This document shows positions 16,532-25,833 of a DNA stretch of 37,148 nucleotides, one piece after another. Source of the DNA: Pseudomonas mandelii (GTDB taxonomy: Bacteria > Pseudomonadota > Gammaproteobacteria > Pseudomonadales > Pseudomonadaceae); contig NZ_NMOJ01000024.1 of NCBI RefSeq assembly GCF_002251635.1, positions 11,993 to 49,140 on the forward strand, given 5' to 3'. A program made the translations under genes and the position numbers. Each line of letters starts with the position of its first letter. The first letter of the stretch is position 1. A model generated the notes under the pieces. It was not told the origin of the DNA. It made no database searches and was given only the letters and a program-made list of their open reading frames with translations.

Positions 16532-17275
16532 GTGCGAAAGCTTGGCTTGGGCTTCCTGGTAACTGGCGTTTTTGGGCAACTATCAGCACTACTATGGACC
16601 TACACGTCCACAGGACAAACTTGTCAAAATAACGTCGACAATTCACACATCCAGCAAAAAGTGACAAAGTTCGAACAACTATTCGATGACACCGCAAATA
16701 AAGTTGCGGCAGAGCTCAGTGCAAAAGATTCCGACGGGCTCGCGCACCTTGCGAGAAACGAATCCCGCATACCCGACTCAACGGAGGCTGAGGCCGTACA
16801 GTTTTTGATGGAAAAGCCAGATGAAACTACAGTACTTACGCTGCCTTCATTGCCCACACAGGCACACAAATGGACAATTATTCTAAGCGGTCTGATTGCT
16901 TTCACCGGCCTGCTCTTGGCACTCTTCGCTCGTAAAAAAACCATTCATACGCAATGGCATGTCTTTCGTACCATTCCAGGCTCGCTAATCACGCTGGAAC
17001 GCCCGTGCTTGACATGCGGCGGCTATATTCTCCACCCTAAAAAAGAAGCTTCAACCACGCCTTCATCCGGCGTTTGGGTGGTCGAAATTGCATTGAACAC
17101 ACCCAGTCGCCATCGCGCAGTAAAAGCCATTCAACAGTTGGAGTTGCCGGTAGCGCGTAAAGAAAACAACTTTGTCGTCATCGGCCCGTATAAACAAAAG
17201 CAGGACGCGGCTCGCGTCGTGAAAGAGTTGAGTGAACGTCATGGCGTTCGAGGATGGATGATGGCAGGAAATTGA
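16532..17275 (+). CDS. Membrane protein with SPOR-like C-terminal domain
   Basis: Hypothetical protein of 247 residues starting at GTG with GGAG eight bases upstream. Residues 5-25 are a hydrophobic N-terminal segment. A polar region (30-105) is followed by a second membrane segment (about 112-132, ending in ALFARKK). Residues 178-247 resemble a SPOR or sporulation-related repeat: VWVVEIALN, paired strands and helices, FVVIGPYKQKQDAARVV. SPOR domains bind denuded peptidoglycan in the periplasm. With two membrane spans the C-terminus would be cytosolic unless the first segment is a cleaved signal, so topology is open. Domain call is moderate. Confidence 0.65.
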   Translation: MRKLGLGFLVTGVFGQLSALLWTYTSTGQTCQNNVDNSHIQQKVTKFEQLFDDTANKVAAELSAKDSDGLAHLARNESRIPDSTEAEAVQFLMEKPDETTVLTLPSLPTQAHKWTIILSGLIAFTGLLLALFARKKTIHTQWHVFRTIPGSLITLERPCLTCGGYILHPKKEASTTPSSGVWVVEIALNTPSRHRAVKAIQQLELPVARKENNFVVIGPYKQKQDAARVVKELSERHGVRGWMMAGN

Positions 17276-17345
17276 CACAGTCCGATTTATCGCTGGGCCG
17301 ACCTCGAACAACCAGCTACTTATTGCATTCCACAAGAGAGCATTC

Positions 17346-17636
17346 ATGATCGCAAAAGAACTTAGAGCCGAACTCGCCCTGAAAAAGTTTCTGGACGCCA
17401 ACTTATGGATCCAACTTGAACTCAGCGAGCTGAACTACAGCCTCGCTGAAAACTGTGGGCTCTCGCCGGAAGAATATCGCCTTAAATTTCTGAAAGAAGC
17501 ATTTGAAGCAGAAGCCGACGCGCACGGCTGCGATTGCTGGGACTTCATCCTGCAGTGGGTGGCCGAAACCAAGGAAGAACTTGAGTTGATGCGCGAAGAA
17601 CGCATGAAAGAGATTTATGACTTTCTGGACAATTAA
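17346..17636 (+). CDS. Small acidic hypothetical protein
   Basis: Protein of 96 residues, acidic and helical, with a Glu-rich C-terminus (AETKEELELMREERMKEIYDF) and a CDCWDF motif near residue 60. AGAGAG precedes the ATG. I recognise no family. It follows the SPOR-like gene by 70 bp and may be co-transcribed. Size and charge would also suit an immunity or anti-factor protein, but nothing else supports that. Confidence 0.65.
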   Translation: MIAKELRAELALKKFLDANLWIQLELSELNYSLAENCGLSPEEYRLKFLKEAFEAEADAHGCDCWDFILQWVAETKEELELMREERMKEIYDFLDN

Positions 17637-17700
17637 CAAGTGTTACAGCTTACGTAGTCTATAAAAGCCGTCAGCTTCAAGATGAAAGACTAACTTCATC

Positions 17701-17730
17701 GGCGGGAGTATTGCCCAACACCCCCGCCTT
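17701..17730. terminator. Possible GC-rich hairpin between convergent genes
   Basis: GGCGGG at 17701-17706 can pair with CCCGCC about 17 bases later, followed by a pyrimidine-rich stretch. It lies between the small acidic protein gene and the convergent AraC gene. The loop is long, so the call is weak. Confidence 0.35.
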
Positions 17731-17739
17731 CGTCTCTAT

Positions 17740-18594
17740 TTAAACCGTCGCATAACAATCCACTACACGCCGATACTGGCTGGGAGAAGCTCCGATGTGC
17801 TGGCGGAAAAACCGTGTGAAATGACCTTGCTCGGAGAACCCGAGGTTCTCCGACAACAGGCCCAACGTTCCACTGCGCTCACGCTCCAGCCAGGTAAAAG
17901 CCCGGCGCATGCGCGCGTCGTTCAGCAGCAAGGTCGGGGTCATGCCGGTATCTTTCTTGAACAGCGCAAAGAAGTGCGCCCGAGACAGTCCACAAGCCCG
18001 CGCGGCGTTGTCGATCGGGGTCGGATCATCGAGGTGCTCAAGCAACCAGGCGGTGCCACGGCGCACGCGCGCGTCCCGGAACTCACCTGAGTTCGGCGCA
18101 CCCAGCATCGACAAATGCCGCCAACTGGAAAAGTCCTCGATCAGTTCGATCAGGAAGTCGAACAGCATGAATTCCATGCGTTCTTTCGGCACGATCCCGC
18201 AGCCATGCGCTTCGGCGACCAGGATGTCGGCCAAGGTGCGATTACGACTCGACAGCTCGATGCACGACCGGGCAAAAAAGTCCGGCCGACCGCTGAGCGC
18301 CAGCGACTGCTGGGCAGTGGCCAGCCAGGCGGGCTCGATGTAGAGCGCAAGGATCAGGGTGGCACCGGCGCCCGGCTGCGGATCGTAGAAATGCGGCTCC
18401 CAGGCGTTGACCAGCACCGCCGTGCGATCGCTGAGCGGAACCCGCCGACCGTTGACGTTGAAGTAAGTGTCTTCACCGGACACTTTAACCAGGACATGGC
18501 ATTCGGAATGGGTGTGGGTGACCAGCGAACGATCCATATTCAGCAAGGCGACCCGTCCAAACCTGCCGTGGAAAACCCGTTGGGCAATCGACAT
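17740..18594 (-). CDS. AraC-family transcriptional regulator
   Basis: Activator-type regulator of about 284 residues. An N-terminal cupin-like sensing domain (THTHSECHVLVKVSGED, about 25-45) is followed by a C-terminal AraC/XylS double helix-turn-helix. That part has ACGLSRAHFFALFKKDTGMT near 215 and GFSEQGHFTRFFRQHIGASPSQYRR at the end. The start at 18594 is fixed by GGAGG seven bases upstream, although the frame is open to 18648. It lies next to xdhC at the edge of the molybdenum hydroxylase cluster and is the best candidate for its regulator. The paired 20-bp-spaced boxes upstream of that operon fit AraC binding geometry; this link is inferred. Confidence 0.87.
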   Translation of the reverse strand: MSIAQRVFHGRFGRVALLNMDRSLVTHTHSECHVLVKVSGEDTYFNVNGRRVPLSDRTAVLVNAWEPHFYDPQPGAGATLILALYIEPAWLATAQQSLALSGRPDFFARSCIELSSRNRTLADILVAEAHGCGIVPKERMEFMLFDFLIELIEDFSSWRHLSMLGAPNSGEFRDARVRRGTAWLLEHLDDPTPIDNAARACGLSRAHFFALFKKDTGMTPTLLLNDARMRRAFTWLERERSGTLGLLSENLGFSEQGHFTRFFRQHIGASPSQYRRVVDCYATV

Positions 18595-18782
18595 CAGATT
18601 CCTCCGCTCGCTAGAAGCGATATTGTTACCGACCACAATGCATATCATCGGGGCGTCTATCTATTTCTCAACCCCGACGGTCACTCAATGGTTCAGCAAC
18701 ACGTGGCTGGCCACTATCGCGCGCGAATGACCGAGCGTCTACCTCGACTTTCGCAGCCCCCACACTCGTCGGAAAAACCGCC

Positions 18783-19754
18783 TTACAAGGCATGGCGTTC
18801 TTTCCCGTGATAAACGCGCAGGATATCGGCCACCACCGCCAGAGCGATTTCCGCCGGGGCCTTGCTGCCCAGATCCAGGCCGATGGGCATGTGCAAACGG
18901 GCAATCTGTTCATCCGTCAGACCACCGATGCGTTTGAGCCGCTCGGCGCGCTTGGCCGAGGTTGCCTGAGAACCCATGGCACCGATGTAAAACGCCGGGG
19001 TGTGGACCGCTTCCATCAGCGCCAGATCATCGATTCGCGGATCGTGAGTCAGCGCCACCACCGCGGTCGCCGCATGGCAACCTCCGGCGGCAATGAACAT
19101 TGAGGGCAGCACACGTTGCATCTCCACACCTTCGAGATGTATATGCAGCATCTCTTCCCGGGGATCGCAGGCGATGACTTCGCAGCCGATGGCACGGGCA
19201 AAACCGGCGCAGACTTCAGCGACCGGCGAGAGCCCTGCCAGAATCAGTCGTAACGCCGGGCCAACGCTGATACGCACCTTTTCGTCGACGACTTGCACCC
19301 GCTCGCTGCCGTGTCCGGTGTCCGGGTCCAGGCGCAAGGCACCGCTGCTCAGCTCGACGTGACGCATCAGACGGCGCTGGCCGAGCAACGCCGCTTGCAG
19401 ACTCTCCAGGTGGGCGATCCATTCGAGACTGGCAGCGCGGTGCTCAACCAGCACGATCAGCACGCCACCACAGGGCAATCGCAGACGGTGGCGTTGCTCG
19501 ACGCTGTCGCCATAACTGACGATCTGCGCCGGTTCGCGTAACTCACCGCGCGTCAGGCTTTCGAGAAACTCCTCCTCGACGCAGCCACCCGACAGCGAGC
19601 CGACGTGTTCGCCTGTGCCATTGGTCACCAGCATCGCACCCGGCGCACGCGGCGCCGAGCCATAGGTGGAGAGCACTGTGCACAGCCACTGGGCCTGCCC
19701 GGCGCGAGCCCATTGCAGTGCCTGGTCGATCACCTGAACATCGAGATGACGCAT
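18783..19754 (-). CDS. XdhC/CoxI-family molybdenum cofactor maturation factor
   Basis: Cytosolic protein of 323 residues that in this family binds molybdenum cofactor, promotes its sulfuration and inserts it into xanthine-dehydrogenase-type enzymes. The N-terminal XdhC/CoxI domain shows CTVLSTYGSAPRAPGAML (about 25-42) and LSGGCVEEEF (about 53-62). The C-terminal Rossmann-like domain includes VVALTHDPRIDD, FYIGAMGSQATSAKR and PIGLDLGSKAPAEIALAVVADIL. It belongs functionally with the large, FAD and iron-sulfur subunits at 24.5-28.8 kb, though separated by four genes. GAGG precedes the ATG. Confidence 0.9.
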   Translation of the reverse strand: MRHLDVQVIDQALQWARAGQAQWLCTVLSTYGSAPRAPGAMLVTNGTGEHVGSLSGGCVEEEFLESLTRGELREPAQIVSYGDSVEQRHRLRLPCGGVLIVLVEHRAASLEWIAHLESLQAALLGQRRLMRHVELSSGALRLDPDTGHGSERVQVVDEKVRISVGPALRLILAGLSPVAEVCAGFARAIGCEVIACDPREEMLHIHLEGVEMQRVLPSMFIAAGGCHAATAVVALTHDPRIDDLALMEAVHTPAFYIGAMGSQATSAKRAERLKRIGGLTDEQIARLHMPIGLDLGSKAPAEIALAVVADILRVYHGKERHAL

Positions 19755-19844
19755 GTTTTCTATACCTCAAGCAAAGCGTGGTACTGCATGCTGGGTTACG
19801 TTTACGGTAACCTGCGAGCAACCTTGTTCAATCGTTGATTCAAC

Positions 19845-20630
19845 ATGTCGCCACAACAATTTTTGCAACTTGGGCCGCTGCGCCTGGAATATCGCCAACT
19901 GCCTGCGGCTGACCCGTCGCGACCAACGTTTGTGCTGTTGCACGAAGGCCTCGGCAGCGCCGAACAATGGAAAGACTTCCCCCTGCGCCTGGCCCAGGTC
20001 AGCGGCTGCGGTGTGGTCACTTACAGCCGTCAGGGTTATGGGCAATCGAGCCCGGTAACCCTGCCGCGTCCGCTGAACTACCTGACCAGCGACGGCCCTC
20101 GGGAACTGCGGCAATTACTTGATGCCTTGCAACTGCCGCAAGTGGTCTTGCTCGGTCACAGTGACGGCGCATCCATCGTCCTTGCCTATGCCGCCACCAA
20201 CGATCCACGCGTGTTGGGCAGCATCGCACTGGCGCCTCACGTGATTGTCGAGACCGAGAGCCTCGATGGCATTCGCCATACCACCGAGGCTTGGCATCTG
20301 GGCGAATTGCGCGAGCGCCTGGCACGCCACCATGGGACAAATGTCGATGGCGCTTTTCACGGTTGGAGCGACAGTTGGTTGCACCCGGACTTTTCCTTGG
20401 ATGATCTCGAAGCGCAGTTGGCTTATATCGAAAAGCCGTTGCTGGTCATTCAGGGTCGCGACGACCACTACGCCACGCCCGAGCAACTGGTGGTCATCCA
20501 GCGACAGGTGCCTGGACCGTGCCGCTGTGTGTTGCTGGATAACTGTCGGCACTTTCCCCAGACCGAAGCGACCGAGCAGACCTTGCAGCTGATCTGCGAT
20601 TTCCTGAAGCGCCTCCCCGCCTTTACTTGA
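19845..20630 (+). CDS. Alpha/beta-fold hydrolase
   Basis: Cytosolic hydrolase of 261 residues. The oxyanion-side motif LLHEGLGSAEQW (about 32-43) is followed by a nucleophile elbow GHSDGAS with the catalytic Ser near 106, an acidic residue in LLVIQGRDDHY near 210, and the catalytic His in NCRHFPQTE near 237. The triad is therefore complete. Its 3' end overlaps the convergent transporter gene by eight bases. Placed inside a catabolic cluster, it may hydrolyse an ester, lactone or thioester intermediate; the substrate is unknown. It is the only gene of the cluster on the plus strand. Confidence 0.87.
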   Translation: MSPQQFLQLGPLRLEYRQLPAADPSRPTFVLLHEGLGSAEQWKDFPLRLAQVSGCGVVTYSRQGYGQSSPVTLPRPLNYLTSDGPRELRQLLDALQLPQVVLLGHSDGASIVLAYAATNDPRVLGSIALAPHVIVETESLDGIRHTTEAWHLGELRERLARHHGTNVDGAFHGWSDSWLHPDFSLDDLEAQLAYIEKPLLVIQGRDDHYATPEQLVVIQRQVPGPCRCVLLDNCRHFPQTEATEQTLQLICDFLKRLPAFT

Positions 20631-21975
20631 AATTGCCTTGGGTTTCTGGAATCACCACGCTGCCAATCAGGTAGATCACCGACAGACCGGCAGCGAAAAT
20701 CGCCAGCACCATGGGGATCTGCGCCGGGCTGCTGCTGACCAGGGACACAAAGGTTGGCATGGTTCCGCCGAGGGCGAAACCGATGTTCCAGGACAATCCG
20801 GTGCCGCTGGCTCGCAGCTCGGTGGCAAAGCGTTCGTTGAGAAAGATCAGAATCGGCGCGATGATCGCCCCACCTATGAAGCCTATGCCCACGCAATACA
20901 GCGCAGTACGGGTCAGCGAACCCGATTCGGCGACACCCAGAAACATCATCGGCAGGCTCACTAGGTTGATCACACCCAGCAGCATGAAGGTCTTCTTGCG
21001 ACCGATCAGGTCGCTCAGGTAACCGAAGGCCAATGCTCCGACAATGGTTGCCACCGACCCGTACATGAGCAGCTGCGAAGTCTGCGCATGGGGCACTTTG
21101 GCGACCACGTTGAGCAACGTCGGCAGATAACCGCAGGCCAGGTAATACGTGGCACCGCCTCCGAACGTAATCAGCAGATTGACCAGCATCACGCCGCGGT
21201 ACTCGCGACCGAACAGACGCTTGAGCGGCGACACGACAACTACTGCCGGCCCCTTGGTTTTACGCGCTTGTTGCAGTTGCTGCCAGACCGGGGTCTCTTC
21301 CAGGTAACGGAACATCACCAGACCGAACAATGTGCTGAGCAGGCCGCAGAAGAACATGAAGCGCCAGCCCCAGACGTCAAATTCCTCCCCGGGAAAGATC
21401 TCTGACAACACCAGATAGGTGAATGACGCCAACAGCGCGCCCATGCCGGCACCGGCGCCACCGATCAACCCGGACATCAAGCCGCGATAGCGCGGCGAGA
21501 TGGATTCGGTGCCGATGGTGTGAGTGGAGGCAACGATGCCGCCCACGAAAATGCCCTGAATCACCCGCAAGACCAAAAACAGTATCGGGGCCAATATGCC
21601 GACCTGATGAATGGTCGGCAACGCGCCAAACAGTGCCGTTGAAATACCGACGCCGACCATCGACACCATCAACGCACGCTTGCGGCCGTGTTTGTCGGCA
21701 TACGCGCCGAAGATCGCCGAGCCCAGCGGACGCACCAGCAACGCCACGGCGAACGAGGCATATACCGCGGCCAGCGACAATGTCGGGGTGTCCGAGGGGA
21801 AGAACAGGCGGCCGATAATCGGTGCCACATAAAGCAGAATGAACAGGTCAAACAAATCCAGCGCCCAGCCGAATGTCGAGGCAAATGCCGCGAGCAAGGC
21901 CTTGCCCGGTGGAATCTGTGGTGTATCGCTAGCGGCGCTGGAGGGTGATGCAGTTATTGTTGTTGTCGTAGTCAT
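20623..21975 (-). CDS. MFS transporter (metabolite:H+ / aromatic acid:H+ symporter type)
   Basis: Inner-membrane permease of about 450 residues with 12 predicted helices. It shows the MFS loop 2-3 motif GAYADKHGRKRAL and its second-half counterpart GYLSDLIGRKKTF. The layout, with a serine- and threonine-rich N-terminus and a long first loop, is like the proline/betaine and aromatic acid symporters. The ATG at 21975 has GAGG five bases upstream and was preferred to the ATG at 21990. It is separated from the upstream hydratase by about 180 bp, so it may have its own promoter. It likely imports the substrate of the adjacent catabolic operon. Confidence 0.87.
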   Translation of the reverse strand: MTTTTTITASPSSAASDTPQIPPGKALLAAFASTFGWALDLFDLFILLYVAPIIGRLFFPSDTPTLSLAAVYASFAVALLVRPLGSAIFGAYADKHGRKRALMVSMVGVGISTALFGALPTIHQVGILAPILFLVLRVIQGIFVGGIVASTHTIGTESISPRYRGLMSGLIGGAGAGMGALLASFTYLVLSEIFPGEEFDVWGWRFMFFCGLLSTLFGLVMFRYLEETPVWQQLQQARKTKGPAVVVVSPLKRLFGREYRGVMLVNLLITFGGGATYYLACGYLPTLLNVVAKVPHAQTSQLLMYGSVATIVGALAFGYLSDLIGRKKTFMLLGVINLVSLPMMFLGVAESGSLTRTALYCVGIGFIGGAIIAPILIFLNERFATELRASGTGLSWNIGFALGGTMPTFVSLVSSSPAQIPMVLAIFAAGLSVIYLIGSVVIPETQGNFK

Positions 21976-22156
21976 GGTTGCCTCACACAAACGGTGATCG
22001 AACGTTCTGCATCCCGGTGCACGGGTTGCGAGTAATCAGCAGGTCAGCGGTGAAAGCTTGATGTGCCCTTTCAGTTGCATTGAAGGGGCGGCAGGCCCTG
22101 CTCCGTAAGGCGTACGCTGTTATCAACATACTCCCGGGCCCGCTCGCCAGTACGAT

Positions 22157-22960
22157 TTACTCGCCGATAAATACGGCCGTACGCTTGCTGTGAAACGCTT
22201 CAACGCCTTCCTTGAAGTCTTTGGAGCTACGCAGACGGCTGTAGCAGTGACCTTCCATTTCAATCGCGACGGTCAGCGGCGCATCTTCGTTGTCGTTGAT
22301 CAGTTTTTTCGCCGTGCGCTGAGCCAGCGGCGAGAAGCGGCGCAGTTCATCGACCAACGCGTCGACGGTGCTTTCCAGTTCGGTATCCGGCACGACCTCG
22401 GTCGCGATACCCCAGGCGTAGGCCTGGTCACCGGTGATGCGTTTGGCGCGCATCACCATGTGTTTGGTGCGGGTGATGCCGATGATTTTCTGCAGGCGCG
22501 CGGAGCCACCCGAGCCCGGGATCTGACCGAGGTTCTGCTCAGGCAAGGCGTAGCGAGTGGTTTGCGAAGCAATGCGGAAATCGCAGGCCAGGGACAGTTC
22601 GAAACCGACGCCGAAGGTGTAACCCCGGTTGGCCACGATCACCGGTTTTTCGCAACGTGCCGGTGCCGCGACGTTCCAGGCCAGTTTCGAAACGTGCTCT
22701 GGCGACGCTTCGAGGAAGCCCTTGATGTCGCCACCGCTGGAGAAGTGTTCGCCCACCGAGCGCAGCACGATGACGCGCACGCCTTTGTGTGCATCGAGGG
22801 CTTCGAAGACCTGGCGCAGTTCATCACGCTGCCCCATGGAAATGACGTTCAACGGTGCGCGGTTGAGGATGATGTCGGCGCGCTCGCGGGACACATCGAC
22901 TTCAACCTGGAAGCCATCGAACTGAGTGTCGAGAAATTGCTGGATCGCTTGCTGTTGCAT
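22157..22960 (-). CDS. Enoyl-CoA hydratase/isomerase (crotonase family)
   Basis: Crotonase-fold enzyme of 267 residues acting on acyl-CoA. The oxyanion-hole segment HFSSGGDIKGF lies near 72. Both hydratase glutamates can be placed: one in YTFGVGFELSLACD (about 117) and one in RYALPEQNLGQIPGSGG (about 137). This is consistent with a true hydratase rather than the hydroxycinnamoyl-CoA lyase subgroup, which has a different second site. Located 19 bp after the CoA ligase gene, it is the fifth gene of the operon. GAGG precedes the ATG. Likely hydrates an unsaturated CoA ester made by the neighbouring ligase. Confidence 0.88.
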   Translation of the reverse strand: MQQQAIQQFLDTQFDGFQVEVDVSRERADIILNRAPLNVISMGQRDELRQVFEALDAHKGVRVIVLRSVGEHFSSGGDIKGFLEASPEHVSKLAWNVAAPARCEKPVIVANRGYTFGVGFELSLACDFRIASQTTRYALPEQNLGQIPGSGGSARLQKIIGITRTKHMVMRAKRITGDQAYAWGIATEVVPDTELESTVDALVDELRRFSPLAQRTAKKLINDNEDAPLTVAIEMEGHCYSRLRSSKDFKEGVEAFHSKRTAVFIGE

Positions 22961-22979
22961 GAGAGTGTCCTCTGGATGA

Positions 22980-24518
22980 TTAGCTGATGGCCTTCAAGGC
23001 CTGTTCCTGAAATTGAGCCAGCAGCACGCGCCGCAGCACCTTGCCCACTGGAGATTTGGGAATCTGATCGATGAACTGATAACGCCGTGGCCGCTTGAAT
23101 TTGGCCAGGCCCGAAGCAATGCAATGGGCATCGAGGTCGCTTTCCGATACCTCGGCGCGCAGCTTGATAAACGCGGCAATGATCTTGCCCCACTGCTCGT
23201 CGGGCAGACCGACCACCACCACTTCTTCCACTGCTGGGTGCAGAGAGAGCATGTTTTCGATTTCTGCCGGGCTGACGTTTTCGCCGCCGGTGATGATCAA
23301 GTCATCGACACGACCGGTGACGAACAGATCGCCCTCCAGATCGAAGTAGCCGATGTCACCCGTGAAATACCATCCATCACGCAACGCCTTGGCGGTCGCT
23401 TCGGGGCGGTTCAGGTAGCCTTCGAACGCCTCGTCACTCGCCAGGTCGGCGATGATCTGGCCCTCCTCCAATGGGTTGACCTGTACGTCCACCGTTTCGG
23501 CATCGATCGGCACCACGCGCACGCGCTGGTTCATTGCACTGCGCCCTGACGAACCGGGTTTGCGGCTGGCTTGCTGGTCGATGGTGAAGGTGTAGATCTC
23601 CGAGCTGCCGTAATGATTGACGAACAATTGCGGCTGGAACGCCTGCTCGACGCGACGCATCAAACCGTCGCTCATCGGTGCACCGGCAAAGCCGATTTTC
23701 TCCACACTGGCGACTCGCTCGCGGGCAAAGGCTGGGTGTTCGATGAGCATGTGGTAGAGCGTCGGCACCAGGTACAGGTTGCTGACCTTTTCCCGCTCGA
23801 TGGCCTGCAGCGTGGCCTCCACATCGAACTTCGGCACACAGACGAAATGCCCGTCGATCAGCGCCATGGACAGCAACGAACGCACGCCCATGGTGTGGTA
23901 AAGCGGCATGACACCCAGCGTGCACTCGCCCTGGCGGTAGAGGTTTTGCGCTACGTGGGCAACCGCCGCGGCGCGTTCACTACGGTGCCGACGCGGCACG
24001 CCTTTGGGCTTGCTGGTGGTTCCGGAGGTGTACAGCAGCAGTGAAAAGTCTTCGGCGTCGGCCTGCAAAATGATGCCGGAGGGGGTCTGCGAACAGAGTT
24101 CCTCGAAACTCAGGTCGGTGTTGGCGGCACGGAGTCCGGTGGCGATCCGTGGCAACCTTGTGGCGGCGCTGCAACCGGCCACAGCGGTCACGGTTGCGTC
24201 GTCGTAAGCCACTGCACGGATTTGCGCATCTTCGATGCAGTAGCCCAGTTCCTCGGCAGTCGAACGCCAGTTCAACGGGGTCATGACGATGCCCGCGAAC
24301 TGACAGGCCCAATGCAGGGTTGCCATCTGCCATCGGTTTTGCATCACTACCAGCAGTCGGTCACCGCGTTGCAGCCCAAGGCATTGCAAGCCCCAGGCGG
24401 CGCTCTGGATATCGACGAACCAGTCTTCATAGGTTTTCTTCAACGCACCGTCACTGACCGCCACGGCATGCGGTCGGCGTTCAACGGCAGCGAGGAAACT
24501 GCGTCCGAGATCGAACAT
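22980..24518 (-). CDS. AMP-forming acyl-CoA ligase (ANL superfamily)
   Basis: Adenylate-forming CoA ligase of 512 residues: carboxylate + ATP + CoA to acyl-CoA + AMP + PPi. Motifs in order: phosphate loop LLLYTSGTTSKPKGVP (about 160), NHYGSSEIYTF (about 295), the hinge region WYFTGDIGYFDLEGDLFVTGRVDDLI (about 385), and the catalytic-lysine motif PKSPVGKVLRR near the C-terminus. The start ATG overlaps the stop of the 2Fe-2S subunit gene (TAATG), indicating translational coupling. The acid substrate is not predictable from sequence; medium-chain or aromatic acids are plausible. Confidence 0.9.
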   Translation of the reverse strand: MFDLGRSFLAAVERRPHAVAVSDGALKKTYEDWFVDIQSAAWGLQCLGLQRGDRLLVVMQNRWQMATLHWACQFAGIVMTPLNWRSTAEELGYCIEDAQIRAVAYDDATVTAVAGCSAATRLPRIATGLRAANTDLSFEELCSQTPSGIILQADAEDFSLLLYTSGTTSKPKGVPRRHRSERAAAVAHVAQNLYRQGECTLGVMPLYHTMGVRSLLSMALIDGHFVCVPKFDVEATLQAIEREKVSNLYLVPTLYHMLIEHPAFARERVASVEKIGFAGAPMSDGLMRRVEQAFQPQLFVNHYGSSEIYTFTIDQQASRKPGSSGRSAMNQRVRVVPIDAETVDVQVNPLEEGQIIADLASDEAFEGYLNRPEATAKALRDGWYFTGDIGYFDLEGDLFVTGRVDDLIITGGENVSPAEIENMLSLHPAVEEVVVVGLPDEQWGKIIAAFIKLRAEVSESDLDAHCIASGLAKFKRPRRYQFIDQIPKSPVGKVLRRVLLAQFQEQALKAIS

Positions 24519-25024
24519 TATTGTTTTACCCCTTTGTTCGTTTGGCGCTGGGCAGCGACTTCAAGCACGGCCTGGACGATGCCGGTGTACCCCGTGCAGC
24601 GACATAGATGCCCTGAAAGCATGTCGCGTACCTGGGTCTCGTCCGGGTTGGGTACCCGCTCGAGAAAATCCACGCAGGACATGAGAATGCCCGCAGTGCA
24701 AAAGCCGCACTGCAAGGCGTGATGACGGCGAAAGGCTTGTTGCAGGTCGCTCAGAGTGTCGTCGTCAGCCAGGGACTCGACGGTCTCGATTCGCCGCTCG
24801 TGCCCCTGTACCGCGAGCATCAGGCAGGAACGCATGGCGACTCCGTCCACCAGCACCGTGCAGGCACCGCAGACACCGTGTTCGCATCCGACATGGACAC
24901 CGGTGGCACCGAGGTCGTGGCGCAGGAAGTCACAGAGTTGGGTCCGCGGCTCAGCCAGCGCTTCGCGGGAGCGGCCGTTGAGTTCCAGGCGGATCGGAAA
25001 GGTTTGGTCGGCAGTTACACGCAT
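24518..25024 (-). CDS. Molybdenum hydroxylase 2Fe-2S subunit (CoxS/XdhA type)
   Basis: Iron-sulfur subunit of 168 residues that passes electrons from the molybdenum site to FAD. The N-terminal ferredoxin-type cluster site CEHGVCGACTVL (about 47-58) has a fourth cysteine in MRSCLML. The C-terminal four-helix domain cluster is CGFC (about 106) plus CRC in SGHLCRCTGYTGIV (about 140). All eight cluster cysteines are present. It starts two bases after the FAD-subunit stop. Length is typical. Confidence 0.93.
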   Translation of the reverse strand: MRVTADQTFPIRLELNGRSREALAEPRTQLCDFLRHDLGATGVHVGCEHGVCGACTVLVDGVAMRSCLMLAVQGHERRIETVESLADDDTLSDLQQAFRRHHALQCGFCTAGILMSCVDFLERVPNPDETQVRDMLSGHLCRCTGYTGIVQAVLEVAAQRQTNKGVKQ

Positions 25025-25026
25025 GT

Positions 25027-25833
25027 TCAGACTCCTTCGATCAGCTGATGACCCAGCTCGCGAATCAGTTGGCGGCGATAGGCAGCGCTGGCCTGCACAT
25101 CGTCTTGTGCGTCGAGCGACCAGGCGGTTTGATTGAGCGCGTCCGGCAGCCCCGCACCGCGAGGCAGACTGCGACGTTGCGGACGGTCGGCGACCCCGCC
25201 GATGCCGAGTTCGACCTGGTCCGCGCCGATGGCTGCGGCCAGGGAGACAATTGCAAAGTCGCCGTGGCGCATGGCGATCTCGCGGAAGCGATAGGTGATG
25301 CCTTCACGTTTGAGCGGAAAACGCACCTCGACGACCAGTTCGTCTGCACGCTTGTCGGTGGTGAGAATGCCTTGGAAGAAGTCAGCAGCCTTGACAATGC
25401 GCTTGCCTTTTTTCGACTCCAGAACGATCTCGCCACCCAGCGTCACCAGGCACAGCGGCAACTCGGCGCTCGGGTCGGCATGAGCCACCGAACCGCAGAC
25501 TGTGCCGCGATTACGCGTCTGGAAGTGACCGATCCAAGGCATTGCCAGCGCCAATAAAGGCACCTCGTCCATCAGGGTCGAACGCGCCAGCAACTGCGCC
25601 TGTCGTACCCCGGCACCTACCGCCAGACAATCCTTGCGCAGTTCGATATAGGCCAGGTCAGCCACATGATTGATATCGATCAACAACTTGGGCTGAGCCA
25701 GGCGCATGTTCAGCACCGCCATCAGCGATTGGCCACCGGCGATGATGCGAGCTTCCTGGCCGTACTCGGCGAGCAACTCAACCACCTGACGACGGGTATC
25801 AGCCCGAACGTAATCGAAAGCAGCCGGTTTCAT
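25027..25833 (-). CDS. Molybdenum hydroxylase FAD-binding subunit (CoxM/XdhB type)
   Basis: FAD subunit of 268 residues. The pyrophosphate-binding motif GGQSLMAVLNMRLA (about 33) and the second flavin motif NRGTVCGSVAHADPSAELP (about 108-126) match the CoxM family. It has few cysteines and lacks the extra 4Fe-4S insertion of 4-hydroxybenzoyl-CoA reductase, so an aerobic hydroxylase or oxidase is more likely. The frame is open to 25887, but the ATG at 25833 overlaps the large-subunit stop (ATGA) and has GGGAGG seven bases upstream. Confidence 0.92.
   Translation of the reverse strand: MKPAAFDYVRADTRRQVVELLAEYGQEARIIAGGQSLMAVLNMRLAQPKLLIDINHVADLAYIELRKDCLAVGAGVRQAQLLARSTLMDEVPLLALAMPWIGHFQTRNRGTVCGSVAHADPSAELPLCLVTLGGEIVLESKKGKRIVKAADFFQGILTTDKRADELVVEVRFPLKREGITYRFREIAMRHGDFAIVSLAAAIGADQVELGIGGVADRPQRRSLPRGAGLPDALNQTAWSLDAQDDVQASAAYRRQLIRELGHQLIEGV

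Noticed and set aside
22157-22960. Feruloyl-CoA hydratase/lyase (vanillin-forming) function for the crotonase
   Set aside because: The second active-site context is PEQNLGQIPGSGG, as in hydratases, not the pattern of the hydroxycinnamoyl-CoA lyases as I remember it. With a CoA ligase beside it the idea was attractive but is not supported.
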